Shown: piece after piece, positions 5,171 through 6,206 of the stretch | How positions within the stretch are numbered: the stretch's first letter is position 1 | Layout: the number at the start of each line of letters is the position of its first letter | Assembly (NCBI GenBank): GCA_021793095.1 | Contig: JAJYTK010000066.1 | Span: forward strand, 1-6,206 | Source of the DNA: Pseudomonadota bacterium | GTDB taxonomy: Bacteria > Pseudomonadota > Gammaproteobacteria > Burkholderiales > Burkholderiaceae_B | DNA: 6,206 nucleotides | Reading direction: 5' to 3' | The notes under the pieces: generated by a model | What the model was told of the DNA's origin: nothing | Database searches by the model: none | Seen by the model: the letters and a program-made list of their open reading frames with translations, nothing else | Made by a program: the position numbers and the translations under genes

Positions 5171-6206
5171 GTGGCTGATTTATCCAAAATAACACACATA
5201 GATGATTTTAAACGTTTGGCGCGTCGACGGGTTCCGAAAATGTTTTATGACTATGCCGATTCGGGATCTTGGACGCAGCAGACCTATCATTCCAATGAAA
5301 CAGATATGCAGCGTTTGCTGTTCAAACAGCGGGTGGCAGTAGATATTGATAACCGCAGTACCGCCACAACCATGCTGGGCGAGCCTGTTTCCATGCCAGT
5401 AGCGCTATCCCCGACAGGGTTGACCGGTATGCAGCACGCTGATGGCGAGATTTTAGCGGCCAAGGCAGCCAAAAAATTTGGTGTGCCATTTACTTTATCA
5501 ACGATGAGCGTGTGTTCATTAGAAGATATCGCCCGGTTTACCAGCCATCCTTTTTGGTTTCAGTTGTATGTGATGCGCGATCGTGATTTTATGGAAAATT
5601 TGATCGAGCGCGCACAGGCAGCAAACTGTTCTGCCTTAGTGTTGACTTTAGACTTGCAGGTGTTGGGACAGCGTCATAAAGACATTAAAAATGGTTTATC
5701 AACGCCGCCGCGGCCAACCATTAAAAATTTGCTCAATCTGGCGACCAAGCCTCGTTGGTGCTGGCATATGCTGCAGACTTCGCGACGTTCTTTTGGCAAT
5801 ATTGTCGGCCACGCCAAGGGCGTGAGCGACTTGAGCTCTCTATCTTCTTGGACAGCTGAGCAGTTTGACCCCACGCTCAATTGGGAGGATGTCGAGTGGG
5901 TCAAGAAAAAGTGGGGGGGCAAGCTGATCCTCAAAGGGATTATGGAGCCCGAAGATGCCCAGCTGGCCGTCGATGCTGGGGCAGATGCTATTATCGTGTC
6001 GAATCACGGGGGGCGTCAGTTAGATGGCGCGCCGTCTTCTATTGCGGCTTTACCCCGGATTGTAGAGGCGGTGACAGGCAAGACCGAGATTTGGTTTGAT
6101 GGGGGCATCCGCAGTGGTCAAGATGTGCTGCGTGCGTTAGCTTTAGGTGCCCAGTCCACAATGATAGGGCGCGCATTTTTATATGCCTTAGGCGCAGCGG
6201 GTGAGG
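5171..6206 (+). CDS. lldD: FMN-dependent alpha-hydroxy-acid dehydrogenase, L-lactate dehydrogenase (LldD) type, 3'-truncated
   Basis: This flavoenzyme of the glycolate oxidase/LldD/mandelate dehydrogenase family oxidises an L-2-hydroxy acid to the 2-oxo acid; LldD members pass electrons to the respiratory chain. The window holds 345 codons with no stop; family members are about 380-400 aa, so roughly 40-50 residues are missing. The GTG start at 5171 is supported by GGAG (5160-5163) 7 nt upstream and an in-frame stop at 5135-5137. By recalled alignment to spinach glycolate oxidase, the active-site set is complete: Y28 in FYDYADSG, QLY (131-133), T159 and D161 in LTLD, R168, K255 in LKG, H279 and R282 in SNHGGRQ, D310 in DGGIR, and R334 in IGR. 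The body (STMSVCSLEDIA, 110-121; GQRHKDIKNG, 166-175) resembles Burkholderiales alpha-hydroxy-acid oxidising proteins as much as E. coli LldD. L-lactate is therefore likely but not proven. Confidence 0.88.
   Translation, partial: MADLSKITHIDDFKRLARRRVPKMFYDYADSGSWTQQTYHSNETDMQRLLFKQRVAVDIDNRSTATTMLGEPVSMPVALSPTGLTGMQHADGEILAAKAAKKFGVPFTLSTMSVCSLEDIARFTSHPFWFQLYVMRDRDFMENLIERAQAANCSALVLTLDLQVLGQRHKDIKNGLSTPPRPTIKNLLNLATKPRWCWHMLQTSRRSFGNIVGHAKGVSDLSSLSSWTAEQFDPTLNWEDVEWVKKKWGGKLILKGIMEPEDAQLAVDAGADAIIVSNHGGRQLDGAPSSIAALPRIVEAVTGKTEIWFDGGIRSGQDVLRALALGAQSTMIGRAFLYALGAAGE

Noticed and set aside
5881..6099. 72-codon plus-strand frame inside the lldD-like gene
   Set aside because: It overlaps the strictly conserved FMN and active-site region (LKG, SNHGGRQ) in another frame, and its Arg/Gly/Cys-rich translation is typical of a shadow frame.
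1..6206. CRISPR arrays, insertion sequences, phage genes, toxin-antitoxin or defence genes
   Set aside because: No regularly spaced repeats, transposase-like frames, terminal inverted repeats or recognisable defence domains were found on either strand.

Overview
No previously undescribed system is evident in this window. It looks like an ordinary chromosomal stretch of a moderate-GC betaproteobacterium, probably Burkholderiales and close to Alcaligenaceae. That placement rests on recalled family resemblance and was not searched. The FMN-dependent alpha-hydroxy-acid dehydrogenase at the right edge closely resembles Burkholderiales/Bordetella-type homologues. The tRNA-Arg(ACG) has a body typical of betaproteobacteria, and the ABC transporter genes have the standard bacterial modB-modC order.

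Layout. Positions 1-1720 hold the end of a molybdate ABC transporter operon: a 5'-truncated modB (inner-membrane permease) followed 17 bp later by a complete modC (ATPase with C-terminal TOBE/Mop domain). A separate unit follows at about 1792-3313. It has a good sigma70-type promoter, a gene for a FAD-dependent DAO-superfamily oxidoreductase with an N-terminal twin-arginine motif, and a strong intrinsic terminator. Positions 3418-3921 encode an unrecognised four-helix membrane protein with a poor ribosome binding site. After a 263-bp gap containing a perfect 14-bp palindrome comes a WrbA-type flavodoxin-fold NAD(P)H:quinone oxidoreductase gene (4185-4784).

That gene converges on a minus-strand tRNA-Arg(ACG) gene (4877-4953). 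The two share one A-tract/stem/T-tract hairpin that should terminate transcription in both directions. The tRNA has its own near-consensus promoter on the minus strand. Divergently from it, a GTG-started lldD-like gene (5171 onward) runs off the right edge.

Functionally, three unlinked flavoenzymes (FAD oxidoreductase, FMN quinone reductase, FMN hydroxy-acid dehydrogenase) lie in succession, each apparently in its own transcription unit. The sequence does not show that they form a pathway. The best leads are the Tat-targeted FAD oxidoreductase, the orphan membrane protein, and the palindrome ahead of the quinone reductase gene.
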